From assembly GCF_937872355.1 (NCBI RefSeq), contig NZ_CALMSV010000165.1, positions 1 to 37,005 on the forward strand: a stretch of 37,005 nucleotides of DNA. Reading direction: 5' to 3'. Source of the DNA: an uncultured Sphingorhabdus sp. (GTDB lineage: Bacteria; Pseudomonadota; Alphaproteobacteria; Sphingomonadales; Sphingomonadaceae). The notes beneath the pieces were generated by a model. That model made no database searches and was not told where the DNA came from. It worked only from the letters and a program-made list of their open reading frames with translations. Both the position numbers and the translations under genes were made by a program. Shown one piece after another: positions 9,025 to 16,323 of the stretch (positions are counted from its first letter, which is position 1; every line of letters starts with the position of its first letter).

Positions 9025-9363
9025 TTAACGATAGCGGCGACGGCAGTTACTGTCCGACTTGTCAATTGCGCGACCCGCAAGGGCACCTACCGCTGCGCCG
9101 ATGATGGCGCCTTCGGTGCGATTGCCGCGGCGGGCGATTTCACGACCGGCAAGGCCACCGGCCACGGCACCGATTACGGTTCCGCCCGTGCCCTTGTCGC
9201 AGCGATAGCCGCGATCACGGCGATGGTAACGATAATTGTCGCGATCCCGATAGCTGTAATAGCCATCGTCATTATAACGACCCGCAAAGGCAGGGGTTGC
9301 CGAGATACCGGTAACGAGGGTTGCGGCTGCTACCAGTGCGCCGAGCGACTTTTTCATCTTCAT
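9025..9363 (-). CDS. Glycine-zipper envelope protein (17 kDa antigen-like)
   Basis: 112 residues from the ATG at 9363, preceded 7 bases upstream by AGGAG. A longer frame to 9381 would place that ribosome site inside the gene. The signal peptide has a KMKK start, the core LGALVAAATLVTGI and an AFA site at residue 27. The mature N-terminal part is rich in Tyr, Arg and Asp. It is followed by two glycine-zipper segments (GGTVIGAVAGGLAG and EGAIIGAAVGALAG), the hallmark of the Rickettsia 17 kDa antigen/2TM family, which insert in or associate with the outer membrane. The end is a basic CRRRYR tail. The 5' leader has a 7-bp hairpin (GGCGGAT 9383-9389 with ATCCGCC 9401-9407). putA follows after 52 bp. 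Confidence 0.8.
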   Translation of the reverse strand: MKMKKSLGALVAAATLVTGISATPAFAGRYNDDGYYSYRDRDNYRYHRRDRGYRCDKGTGGTVIGAVAGGLAGREIARRGNRTEGAIIGAAVGALAGRAIDKSDSNCRRRYR

Positions 9364-9502
9364 CTTCTTTCTCCTTTGCACTGGCGGATCCTTGTCCCAA
9401 ATCCGCCTTAAATTTTGCCCTGTTGAGCATTGGCTAAACGATTCGGCTTGAGCCCTTGCTGAATGTCGACGTTATCTTTTGTTCATGTTTGAACTTATTT
9501 TT

Positions 9503-10555
9503 ATGAATGCTATGACGCCCGCCATGCGCAAGCGCCTACCCAGATTAGCCGTGCTTTTGCTGTTGATGGTTATCGCTGTCGGGGGCCATCGAGAGTATTC
9601 GCGCAATTACAGCCAGCAGATCGAACTGGTGCCTTTGGCGCTAGATGAAACCGATCCCGAGCGCAGAAAAGTAGGCGCACTCACTTTCCTGAACGCATGG
9701 GAATTGCGCAGCGATAATAGCGATTTCGGAGGTATTTCGGCTTTGGCGGTTATCGGTAACAACCGCTTTCTTGCGGTGAGTGACGCCGGAACGTTGATGG
9801 GCTTTACGCTTGGCAAGTCGAACCGGATCGACGACAGTTTCATAGCGGCCCTGCCCGGTGCCTATGGCGACAATGTCGATTATCGCGAGCGGGATAGCGA
9901 AGGCATGACCTACGATCCAGCCTCCGGTCATATCTGGGTAAGTTATGAAGCACGACACGCCGTCCGGCGCTTCTCGCCGTCGCTCGGCAGGATCGATGGT
10001 ATTAAACGACTGACCTATGCCTATGGATGGAAGCCCAACGGAGGTGTTGAAGCCATTGCGCGTTTGCGCGACGGTCGGTTCGTTTTGCTCTCCGAAACGC
10101 ACCATAGGGCCGACGGCAGCAACAGCGCTTTCCTGTATTCAGGCGACCCGGTTGAGCCGGGCTCTCAAACAACACCCTTTGGCTATCGCGCGCCAGAAGG
10201 TTATCGACCAACAGATGCGACCGTGCTGCCTGATGGCAAATTGCTGATACTCAACCGCCGCATCGGGCTGCCCCAAGGCTTTTCTGCCAAGCTGGCAGTT
10301 CTGGATCCAGCTGAAATCGGAACTGATGTCGCGATAGCTCCCCGAACGATCGCCACCCTCGCATCCCCCCTGCTGGTCGATAATATGGAGGGTCTAGCTG
10401 TAACCGAGGAAAATGAGCGCATCATTGTCTGGATGATTTCCGATGACAATTTCACGGCACTGCAGCGCACCATATTGATGAAATTCTCGCTGGATTTGCC
10501 CAATAAAAAACCGGAGGCGGAAACCGCCCCCGGCTTTGAAACTCTATCGCAATAG
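9503..10555 (+). CDS. Esterase-like phytase-family beta-propeller protein
   Basis: About 350 residues. The protein matches the esterase-like activity of phytase family (PF13449): an N-terminal hydrophobic anchor or signal (LAVLLLLMVIAVGG), then FGGISALAV, SDAGTLMGF, DSEGMTYDP, GGVEAIARLRDGRF, DNMEGLAV and the typical closing SDDNFTALQRTILMKFSL. The product is probably periplasmic and its substrate is unknown. The start is uncertain: ATGs at 9485, 9503, 9512 and 9524 are all in frame and none has a clear ribosome site. After the conserved end LMKFSL there is a 17-residue tail whose DNA is the terminator of the convergent rpmB gene. Stops of the two genes are 6 bp apart. Confidence 0.8.
   Translation: MNAMTPAMRKRLPRLAVLLLLMVIAVGGHREYSRNYSQQIELVPLALDETDPERRKVGALTFLNAWELRSDNSDFGGISALAVIGNNRFLAVSDAGTLMGFTLGKSNRIDDSFIAALPGAYGDNVDYRERDSEGMTYDPASGHIWVSYEARHAVRRFSPSLGRIDGIKRLTYAYGWKPNGGVEAIARLRDGRFVLLSETHHRADGSNSAFLYSGDPVEPGSQTTPFGYRAPEGYRPTDATVLPDGKLLILNRRIGLPQGFSAKLAVLDPAEIGTDVAIAPRTIATLASPLLVDNMEGLAVTEENERIIVWMISDDNFTALQRTILMKFSLDLPNKKPEAETAPGFETLSQ
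10505..10537 (-). terminator. rpmB terminator lying inside the 3' end of the phytase-like gene
   Basis: CCGGAGGCGG (10511-10520) and CCGCCCCCGG (10524-10533) form a stem with one mismatch and a 3-base AAA loop. On the minus strand the stem is followed by six T residues (10510-10505). It therefore terminates rpmB transcription while encoding the tail of the opposite gene. Confidence 0.8.
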
Positions 10556-10561
10556 GCTCGA

Positions 10562-10852
10562 TTAAGCGGCTGCAGCCTGCTTCTTCGAAATCGCCTTCTT
10601 TACCTTGCGCGCGTTGGTGCTCAGCTTCTCGTCCGAAGTCTTGAGCAGCCAGTTGTCGAGGCCGCCAACATGCTCAACCGAGCGCAGGCCCGAAGCCGAG
10701 ACGCGGAACTTGAATGCCTGTTCCAGCGCATCCGAAAGCAGCGTAACATTCTGCAGGTTGGGCAGGAAGGTGCGCTTGGTTTTGTTGTTAGCGTGGCTCA
10801 CATTGTTGCCTACCATGCGACCCTTGCCGGTCAGTTCGCAAATGCGCGACAT
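10562..10852 (-). CDS. rpmB: 50S ribosomal protein L28
   Basis: 96 residues beginning [24 protein letters not shown], the standard L28 N-terminus, with the later block [12 protein letters not shown] and [17 protein letters not shown]28 sits in the large ribosomal subunit and assists assembly. The length and the basic Ala-rich tail ([12 protein letters not shown]) are usual for alphaproteobacteria. The longer open frame to 11062 has no L28 homology and is not used. The 5' leader contains a hairpin (CGGGAA 10882-10887 with TTCCCG 10894-10899) and a candidate promoter about 60 bp upstream. The gene is followed by a strong terminator. Confidence 0.97.
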   Translation of the reverse strand: MSRICELTGKGRMVGNNVSHANNKTKRTFLPNLQNVTLLSDALEQAFKFRVSASGLRSVEHVGGLDNWLLKTSDEKLSTNARKVKKAISKKQAAAA

Positions 10853-10910
10853 CTTCAAAATCCCTATAAAATGACGAGTAACGGGAATCGCTGTTCCCGG
10901 AAAGTGGCTG

Positions 10911-10939
10911 CCCCTAACCTTGTGCCCATCAAAGGTCAA
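10911..10939 (-). promoter_or_regulatory. Candidate rpmB promoter
   Basis: On the minus strand TTGACC (10939-10934) is followed after 16-17 bp by TTAGGG/TAGGGG (about 10917-10911). The -35 is good and the -10 poor. Position fits an rpmB-specific start, since the upstream acyl-CoA dehydrogenase ends at 10960. Confidence 0.4.
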
Positions 10940-10959
10940 GCCTTTGCGGGGAATTTTGC

Positions 10960-12081
10960 TCAAACCAACAGCAAATCCGCCAGTTTTTTGCGGTGCCAGG
11001 CGGCATCGCCATATTGCGAAGCATGGAATATCGCTGCCCGTCGGTGTAGGCCAGCATCGCAATCATGGGTAAAGCCGAATCCGCCATGGAACTGGATCGC
11101 CCGGTCTGCGGCAAAGCTATAGGCGCCGTCCGCCGCTGCCTTTGCCATACGCACGGCGACTTCGCCCCGGCCCTGATCGGAAATGCTATGCGCCGCGCTG
11201 TACAGATGCGTGCGCGCCTTTTCATAACCGACATAGGCATCAACCATCGGATGTTTGAGAGCCTGATATTCGCCAATCAGCTTGCCGAACTGCTTGCGGG
11301 TGCGCAGATAATCGAGCGTGTAATCAATCACCGCTTGCGACCCACCGCACATTTCCGCCGATTGAAGCAGGTTTGCCGCCAATTCGATCTGGGCGAGTGC
11401 GGCGCTGGTCCGCGATGCATCCAGAACAGCATTTTCGGATACCGAAATGCCATCCAGCGACAACGCAAAGCTGCGCTTGGACTCATCGACGATGGTTTCG
11501 CGTCGCAGTGCCTCAGCCGGAATGGCAGATTTTTCGACCAGAACGAGCGCGGGCTTTCCATCAAGCTGCACCGATACGACGACCAGCGCGGCGCTATCGG
11601 CCCAGAGCACGAAATGCTTCGTACCAGAAAGCCGGATTGTGCCTTCGGCGCGGGTGGCCAATGCTGTGACATTTGCCAGATCCCAGTCGCCATGTGCTTC
11701 GCCAAGCGCCAGCGTTCCGATTTCGCCTGCGGCAAGCCGCGGCAACCATTCGCCCTGCTGCTCAGCCGTGGCACCAGCCAGCAATGCCTGTTGGGTTACA
11801 ATCGTCGAGACAAAAGGCGATGCGAGCAGATTACGCCCCATCTGCTCCACCACAGGCACGACTTCGGCGAGCGACAGGCCGACGCCGCGCTGCGCCTCCG
11901 GAATGGCAATGGCCGGCCAGCCGAGTTCGACGATTTCCTTCCAGACTTCGGCATCGAAGCCGGTTTCACTTTCGAGAAGCGCGCGCACTTTCGCAATCGG
12001 GGACTTGTCCCGGCAAAATTCGCTAGCCACGTCGAGCAGTTGGATTTGCTCCTCGCTATAGCCGATGCCTGCAAATTCCAT
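10960..12081 (-). CDS. Acyl-CoA dehydrogenase family protein
   Basis: 373 residues with the three-part acyl-CoA dehydrogenase fold: N-terminal helices (1-110), central beta domain with [11 protein letters not shown] and [12 protein letters not shown] (about 120-230), and C-terminal helical FAD domain with [16 protein letters not shown] and [21 protein letters not shown]. It should oxidise an acyl-CoA to the enoyl-CoA using FAD; the substrate (fatty, branched or steroid side chain) cannot be told. Relatives usually have Glu in GFTWE as the catalytic base, but here the motif reads GFTHD. The ribosome site GAGAGGAG is buried in an 8-bp hairpin and a 16-bp palindrome lies further upstream. The gene stands alone before rpmB. 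Confidence 0.9.
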   Translation of the reverse strand: MEFAGIGYSEEQIQLLDVASEFCRDKSPIAKVRALLESETGFDAEVWKEIVELGWPAIAIPEAQRGVGLSLAEVVPVVEQMGRNLLASPFVSTIVTQQALLAGATAEQQGEWLPRLAAGEIGTLALGEAHGDWDLANVTALATRAEGTIRLSGTKHFVLWADSAALVVVSVQLDGKPALVLVEKSAIPAEALRRETIVDESKRSFALSLDGISVSENAVLDASRTSAALAQIELAANLLQSAEMCGGSQAVIDYTLDYLRTRKQFGKLIGEYQALKHPMVDAYVGYEKARTHLYSAAHSISDQGRGEVAVRMAKAAADGAYSFAADRAIQFHGGFGFTHDCDAGLHRRAAIFHASQYGDAAWHRKKLADLLLV

Positions 12082-12087
12082 GATGTG

Positions 12088-12106
12088 CTCCTCTCTTCGA
12101 GAGGAG
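12088..12106 (-). promoter_or_regulatory. Hairpin that encloses the acyl-CoA dehydrogenase ribosome site
   Basis: On the minus strand CTCCTCTC-GAA-GAGAGGAG forms a perfect 8-bp stem with a 3-base loop. The 3' arm is the Shine-Dalgarno sequence (AGGAG) of the gene starting at 12081, 6 bases from the ATG. Folding in mRNA would hide the ribosome site. Confidence 0.65.
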
Positions 12107-12114
12107 TGTTTGGG

Positions 12115-12130
12115 TTAATCGTACGATTAA
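12115..12130. promoter_or_regulatory. Perfect 16-bp palindrome, candidate operator
   Basis: TTAATCGTACGATTAA is a perfect palindrome located 34-49 bp upstream of the acyl-CoA dehydrogenase ATG. The length and symmetry suit a TetR-type operator, which is common for acyl-CoA catabolic genes. No regulator gene is adjacent. Confidence 0.55.
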
Positions 12131-12152
12131 ATCAAGGCGCAATCGGGCAAAT

Positions 12153-12692
12153 TTATTGGGGTTCTTTCATCGGCGGCTGGCTGTCTCCAAACCCCAGCGA
12201 ACGCTGCATATATACCGAATCGAGCCAGCACCCGAACTTGCGGCCGACCGATCGCATACACCCTGCTTGCTCAAAACCCAGGCTTGCATGTAGTGCGACA
12301 GAGGCAGGTTCCCCGCCGCCGATGACCGCCAGCATTTGCCTGAAGCCGGCGGTTTCCGCAGCTTCTACCAGAGCCGTCAGCAATGCTTTGCCTACGCCTT
12401 TCCCGACATGGTCAGGATGCACATAAATCGAATCCTCGCACGCCAGGCCATAAGCAGGGCGATCCCGAAACTGTGTCGCATAGGCATAGCCGAGAATGGC
12501 ATCGTCATGGTGGCAAACCAAAAAAGGCCAGCCATGCGTTTCGCAATCCGCAATTTTTGCTTCCGTCGCCTCAATGGAACGGGGTTCAGTATCGAAGCTT
12601 GCCGTGCCGTGTAGCACATGATGGGCATAGATTACGGCGATCTGTGGTGCGTCACTGGTCGTCGCGGGGCGAATGGTTAGTGCGTCGGGCAT
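12153..12692 (-). CDS. GNAT acetyltransferase, phosphinothricin acetyltransferase-like
   Basis: 179 residues from the ATG at 12692 (MPDALTIRPAT), preceded by AAAAGG 12 bases upstream; ATG 12713 is the alternative. The fold is typical GNAT: LTIRPATTSDAPQIAVIYAHHV, then ASFDTEP, the CoA-binding HPDHVGKGVGKALL, and a closing LHASLGFEQAG. This matches the Pat/Bar/YncA subgroup, which acetylates phosphinothricin, methionine sulfoximine or similar amines; the true substrate here is unknown. It is divergent from the dehalogenase gene, with under 100 bp for both promoters. Confidence 0.85.
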   Translation of the reverse strand: MPDALTIRPATTSDAPQIAVIYAHHVLHGTASFDTEPRSIEATEAKIADCETHGWPFLVCHHDDAILGYAYATQFRDRPAYGLACEDSIYVHPDHVGKGVGKALLTALVEAAETAGFRQMLAVIGGGEPASVALHASLGFEQAGCMRSVGRKFGCWLDSVYMQRSLGFGDSQPPMKEPQ

Positions 12693-12786
12693 GAATGCAA
12701 AATGCCTTTTCATTCGCTGCGCTGCAATCGGATTGAATCAGCTAACATATTCGCTAGTCTCCGCCACCGTTCAGGGGGAAGGTTCG

Positions 12787-13674
12787 ATGACTATATTCCG
12801 CACGCCAGATGCGCGCTTTGCAAACTTACCGGATTGGCCATTCACGCCGCAATATCTGGATATTTCCGGCGGGCTGCGTGTGCATTTTGTCGATGAGGGC
12901 CAGCGCGACGCCCAGCCGGTGCTTATGCTGCATGGGGAGCCGACATGGGGCTATCTCTATCGCCATATGATCGGACCTTTGGCGCAAGCCGGGTTTCGGG
13001 CGCTCGCCCCCGACCTTATCGGCTTTGGCCGGTCGGACAAACCTTTGGACCGGAGCGCTTATAGCTATGCCGCCCAAGTCGCATGGATGCGCGATTGGGT
13101 GGAGGCGCTCGATCTGCGCAACATCATCCTTGCCTGTCAGGATTGGGGTTCGCTGATAGGTCTGCGGTTGGTTGCGGCCATGCCCGAACGATTTGCGGGA
13201 GTAGCACTTTCCAATGGCGGCCTACCTGCCGGAGAGGACGCGCCGCGTGCCTTCGCCATATGGCGCGCCTTTTCGCGCTACAGCCCCGTCTTCCCGATCG
13301 GTAAGATCGTTGCAAAAGGAAGCAAGCGCGGCCTTAGCCCAGCGGAAATCGCCGCCTATGATGCGCCCTTCCCTACTCGCGCTTCGAAGGTCGCAACGCG
13401 CGTCTACCCGTCTTTCGTCCCGTTGGGTGATAATGTCGCGGTGCCCGACCAGATCAAGGCGTGGGAAGTGTTGGAGGCTTTCAACAAGCCGTTCCTGTGC
13501 TGCTTTTCCGATGGCGACCCAATCACGCGCGGCGGCAATCGCAAATTCCTTGATCGGGTGCCCGGGACGACGCGGGTAGCCCACCGCACATTGCACGGCG
13601 GACATTTCATTCAGGAAGATGACCCCCAAGGCTTTGTCGACGCCATTTTGGACGTCGCCAAAGCCGGGAGTTGA
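12787..13674 (+). CDS. Haloalkane dehalogenase (HLD-I type alpha/beta hydrolase)
   Basis: 295 residues from ATG 12787, which has a strong GGGGGAAGG ribosome site; the open frame back to 12673 overlaps the divergent acetyltransferase and is rejected. The motif HGEPTWGYLYRHMI (oxyanion and halide contact Glu51), APDLIGFGRSDKP, the nucleophile Asp119 in CQDWGS with halide-binding Trp120, an acid in FSDGDPITRGG (Asp242 or Asp244) and His273 in HGGHFIQED all match the DhlA/DmbC-type haloalkane dehalogenases. These hydrolyse carbon-halogen bonds to an alcohol and halide in the cytoplasm. A second halide Trp is probably Trp159 in the cap. Its stop is 3 bp from the convergent purA stop. Confidence 0.88.
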   Translation: MTIFRTPDARFANLPDWPFTPQYLDISGGLRVHFVDEGQRDAQPVLMLHGEPTWGYLYRHMIGPLAQAGFRALAPDLIGFGRSDKPLDRSAYSYAAQVAWMRDWVEALDLRNIILACQDWGSLIGLRLVAAMPERFAGVALSNGGLPAGEDAPRAFAIWRAFSRYSPVFPIGKIVAKGSKRGLSPAEIAAYDAPFPTRASKVATRVYPSFVPLGDNVAVPDQIKAWEVLEAFNKPFLCCFSDGDPITRGGNRKFLDRVPGTTRVAHRTLHGGHFIQEDDPQGFVDAILDVAKAGS

Positions 13675-13677
13675 TAT

Positions 13678-14967
13678 TCAATCTGCGAACGGATCGCGCA
13701 CCAATATCGTGTCTTCACGCTCAGGTGAGGTGCTGACCAATGCAACCGGTGTTTCGATCAGTTCCTGGATACGCTGGACATATTTGATCGCCTGCGCAGG
13801 CAAATCTGCCCAGCTGCGGGCACCGGCAGTGGTTTCCTGCCAGCCCTGCATTTCCTCGTAAATCGGCTCGACATTAGCCTGATCGGCAGCATGGCTCGGC
13901 AAGTAATCAAGGATTTTGCCGTTGAGGCGATAGCCGGTGCAGATCTTGATCGTTTCGAACCCGTCGAGCACGTCAAGCTTGGTCAGTGCAATGCCAGTGA
14001 CGCCCGATACCGCGCAGCTCTGTCGCACGATGACCGCATCGAACCAGCCACAGCGGCGCTTGCGCCCGGTGACGGTGCCAAATTCATGGCCGCGCTCTCC
14101 GAGGCGTTGGCCGACTTCGTCCTCCAACTCGGTAGGAAAAGGGCCCGAACCAACGCGGGTGGTGTAGGCTTTTACGATTCCGAGCACGAAGCCGGTGGCA
14201 TTGGGGCCTAGCCCCGAACCAGAGGCAGCCGTGCCGCTTACGGTGTTCGAGCTGGTGACGAAGGGATACGTCCCATGATCGACGTCGAGCAGCACGCCCT
14301 GCGCGCCTTCGAAGAGCACGCGCGCGCCTGCCTTGCGAACCTTCTTCAGCCGTTTCCAAACAGGCTGGGCATATTGCAGCACGAAGGGCGCAATTTCACG
14401 CAGGTCGTTGAGCAACCGTTCGCGGTCGACCGGTGGTTCACCGAAACCGGCGCGTAGCGCGTCATGGTGCGCGCAGAGCCGGTCGAGCTGCGCGTCCAAA
14501 GCGTCGAGATGCGCAAGGTCGCAGACGCGTATCGCTCGGCGACCGACCTTGTCTTCATAGGCCGGGCCGATGCCGCGACCGGTGGTTCCGATCTTGCCCG
14601 AACCAGCGGCAGTTTCGCGAAGCCCGTCCAGATCGCGGTGGATCGGCAGGATCAGCGGGCAATTATCGGCGATTGCGAAATTCTCGGTATTGATTGTAAC
14701 GCCCTGCCCTTCGAGTTTCTCAATCTCGGACTTTAGGTGCCATGGATCGAGTACCACACCATTGCCGATAATCGACAAGGTGCCGGTGACGATTCCGGAA
14801 GGTAGCAGCGATAATTTATAGGTCTGGTCGCCTACGACCAGAGTGTGGCCTGCATTGTGCCCGCCCTGAAAGCGGACGACGGCGTCGGCGCGGCTTGCCA
14901 GCCAGTCGACGATCTTGCCTTTGCCTTCGTCGCCCCACTGGGCGCCGATTACGGTAACATTTGCCAT
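13678..14967 (-). CDS. purA: Adenylosuccinate synthetase
   Basis: 429 residues from the ATG at 14967 ([18 protein letters not shown]); an extension to 14991 lacks homology. The enzyme joins IMP and aspartate using GTP, the first committed step to AMP, in the cytoplasm. The P-loop-like [17 protein letters not shown], and the nucleotide site near STSPERED are present, and length is normal. The 5' leader has a 6-bp hairpin (CACGCC 14989-14994 with GGCGTG 15001-15006) and a palindrome TTCTGCGCAGAA at 15016-15027. From memory, purA follows hisZ directly in related sphingomonads; here a plus-strand hydrolase and a repeat element separate them. Confidence 0.96.
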   Translation of the reverse strand: MANVTVIGAQWGDEGKGKIVDWLASRADAVVRFQGGHNAGHTLVVGDQTYKLSLLPSGIVTGTLSIIGNGVVLDPWHLKSEIEKLEGQGVTINTENFAIADNCPLILPIHRDLDGLRETAAGSGKIGTTGRGIGPAYEDKVGRRAIRVCDLAHLDALDAQLDRLCAHHDALRAGFGEPPVDRERLLNDLREIAPFVLQYAQPVWKRLKKVRKAGARVLFEGAQGVLLDVDHGTYPFVTSSNTVSGTAASGSGLGPNATGFVLGIVKAYTTRVGSGPFPTELEDEVGQRLGERGHEFGTVTGRKRRCGWFDAVIVRQSCAVSGVTGIALTKLDVLDGFETIKICTGYRLNGKILDYLPSHAADQANVEPIYEEMQGWQETTAGARSWADLPAQAIKYVQRIQELIETPVALVSTSPEREDTILVRDPFAD

Positions 14968-15116
14968 TACGGTTTTCCCGAAACAACACACGCCTGATCG
15001 GGCGTGGTGGCCTTTTTCTGCGCAGAAGGAATTTTCCGCGAAGGGATTCGCCGTGAGCCCCGTTATGATGATGGACGCGCTTCGTCCACCTTAAAAGGAA
15101 GCTGAAAGGCCAACAG

Positions 15117-16166
15117 ATGCGTAACTGGATTCTCACTGCCTCAACCATCGCCCTTGTCGCGACCGCATGTCAGGCGCAGCGCGGCGAGCGACTGAGCCGC
15201 GAATGCCGCCGCGATGTCGTCGAACTGTGCGGCATGGATCGCGGCAAGATGCGCGAATGCCTGCAAAGCAAAAGCGGCGATCTTTCCGAAAAATGTTCGG
15301 GCGAGATCATGGAACGCGTGCAATCGCGCCTAGGCAACGACAAACGCACCGCCAACCCGACCAATGACCGGCAATATATAGCGCTGGGCGGTGTGGAACA
15401 TGCCTATGGCAGTGATGCCCTGCAGAAACTGGATTTCTATAAAGCCAAAACCAATGCGGCACGCGCACCGCTTTTGATCTTCGTCCATGGTGGCGGATGG
15501 AAACGCGGGGACAAGCGCAACGCGACCGGGTCTGATAAAGTGACGCATTACACAGGGCTCGGCTATCATCTGGCATCGATCAATTATCGGCTGGTGCCTT
15601 CAGCCACCGTCGAACAGCAGGGGGCGGATGTTGCCGCGGCCATCGCCTATCTTCTAAAAAATGCAGAGAAATTCGGGATCGATCGCAACCGCGTCGTGCT
15701 GATGGGGCATAGTGCAGGTGCGCATCTGTCAGCGCTGGTGGGCAGCGATCCGCAATATCTTCGCGGCGCCGGACTAGGCCTCGACGACCTATCCGGAGTC
15801 ATTCCTATCGATGGCGCGGCCTATGATGTTCCCGCGCAGATGAGCGAGGGTGCGAAGATTATGAGCGATACCTATGTGCAGGCATTTGGAACCGATCCTG
15901 CCCGGCAAAAGGCGCTGTCCCCCTATTGGCACGCACAAAGCCCCAATGCGCCGGCGTTCCTGATCCTCCATGTTGACCGCGCCGATGGCAAGCGCCAGTC
16001 GGAAGCGCTGGCAGATGCCCTGCGCAAGGGTGGCAGCAAGGTTCAGCTCAACGCCTTTGAAGGCAAAGGGATGCAGGGCCATGCCGACATCAACCGTAAA
16101 TTGGGCGATCCGTCCTATCCCGCAACGCCGGTTGTCGATGCCTGGTTGAAAAGGGTGTTTGGTTAA
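15117..16166 (+). CDS. Exported alpha/beta hydrolase with N-terminal Cys-rich domain
   Basis: 349 residues, ATG preceded by AAAGG 7 bases upstream. The N-terminus is a signal with possible lipobox VATAC (Cys18). Residues 28-70 hold four regularly placed Cys (30, 38, 48, 60) in a pattern like the Cys-rich GLG1 repeat (CRRDVVELCG then MRECLQ). Residues 115-349 are an esterase/lipase fold of the BD-FAE/carboxylesterase type: oxyanion HGGGW at 124-128, nucleophile Ser199 in GHSAG, probable acid Asp290 and His322 in GHADI. It probably hydrolyses an ester outside the cytoplasm; the substrate is unknown. It lies on the opposite strand between hisZ and purA, with a hairpin (TGGACG/CGTCCA near 15072-15088) in its leader. 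Confidence 0.8.
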   Translation: MRNWILTASTIALVATACQAQRGERLSRECRRDVVELCGMDRGKMRECLQSKSGDLSEKCSGEIMERVQSRLGNDKRTANPTNDRQYIALGGVEHAYGSDALQKLDFYKAKTNAARAPLLIFVHGGGWKRGDKRNATGSDKVTHYTGLGYHLASINYRLVPSATVEQQGADVAAAIAYLLKNAEKFGIDRNRVVLMGHSAGAHLSALVGSDPQYLRGAGLGLDDLSGVIPIDGAAYDVPAQMSEGAKIMSDTYVQAFGTDPARQKALSPYWHAQSPNAPAFLILHVDRADGKRQSEALADALRKGGSKVQLNAFEGKGMQGHADINRKLGDPSYPATPVVDAWLKRVFG

Positions 16167-16172
16167 GCTGCT

Positions 16173-16315
16173 CCTCCCTATCGACTTGCGATGGGGAGGT
16201 GGCAGTTGCGCAGCAACTGACGGAGGGGAACTGAGACGATAGTTGGGCGGACTATGTCCGCCTCCCCTCCACCACCTTCGGTCGTCCCCCTCCCCATCGC
16301 AAGTCGATGGGAAGG
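16173..16315. repeat. Palindromic intergenic repeat element, about 143 bp
   Basis: The outer arms 16173-16199 and 16289-16315 are 27-bp inverted repeats with 25 matching positions. Inside lie CAGTTGC/GCAACTG (16203-16219), GGCGGAC/GTCCGCC (16246-16262) and GGAGGGG/CCCCTCC (16222-16228 with 16264-16270), so the whole stretch can fold as a branched cruciform. It sits between the convergent hydrolase and hisZ. It looks like a non-coding REP- or MITE-like element of the sort scattered in sphingomonad genomes. It may also end transcription from both sides. Confidence 0.75.
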
Positions 16316-16323
16316 ATATATAC

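Noticed and set aside
8788-9411. Ile/Ala/Thr-repetitive plus-strand frame near 9200
   Set aside because: Antisense of the glycine-zipper and Tyr/Arg/Asp-rich gene; the low-complexity look comes from that gene.
11065-12426. 453-codon open frame on the plus strand
   Set aside because: It runs antisense to the acyl-CoA dehydrogenase and into the acetyltransferase, has no recognisable domain and reflects high-G+C codon structure of the real genes.
12673-12786. Longer N-terminus for the haloalkane dehalogenase
   Set aside because: It would overlap the divergent acetyltransferase, lacks family homology, and the strong ribosome site is just before ATG 12787.
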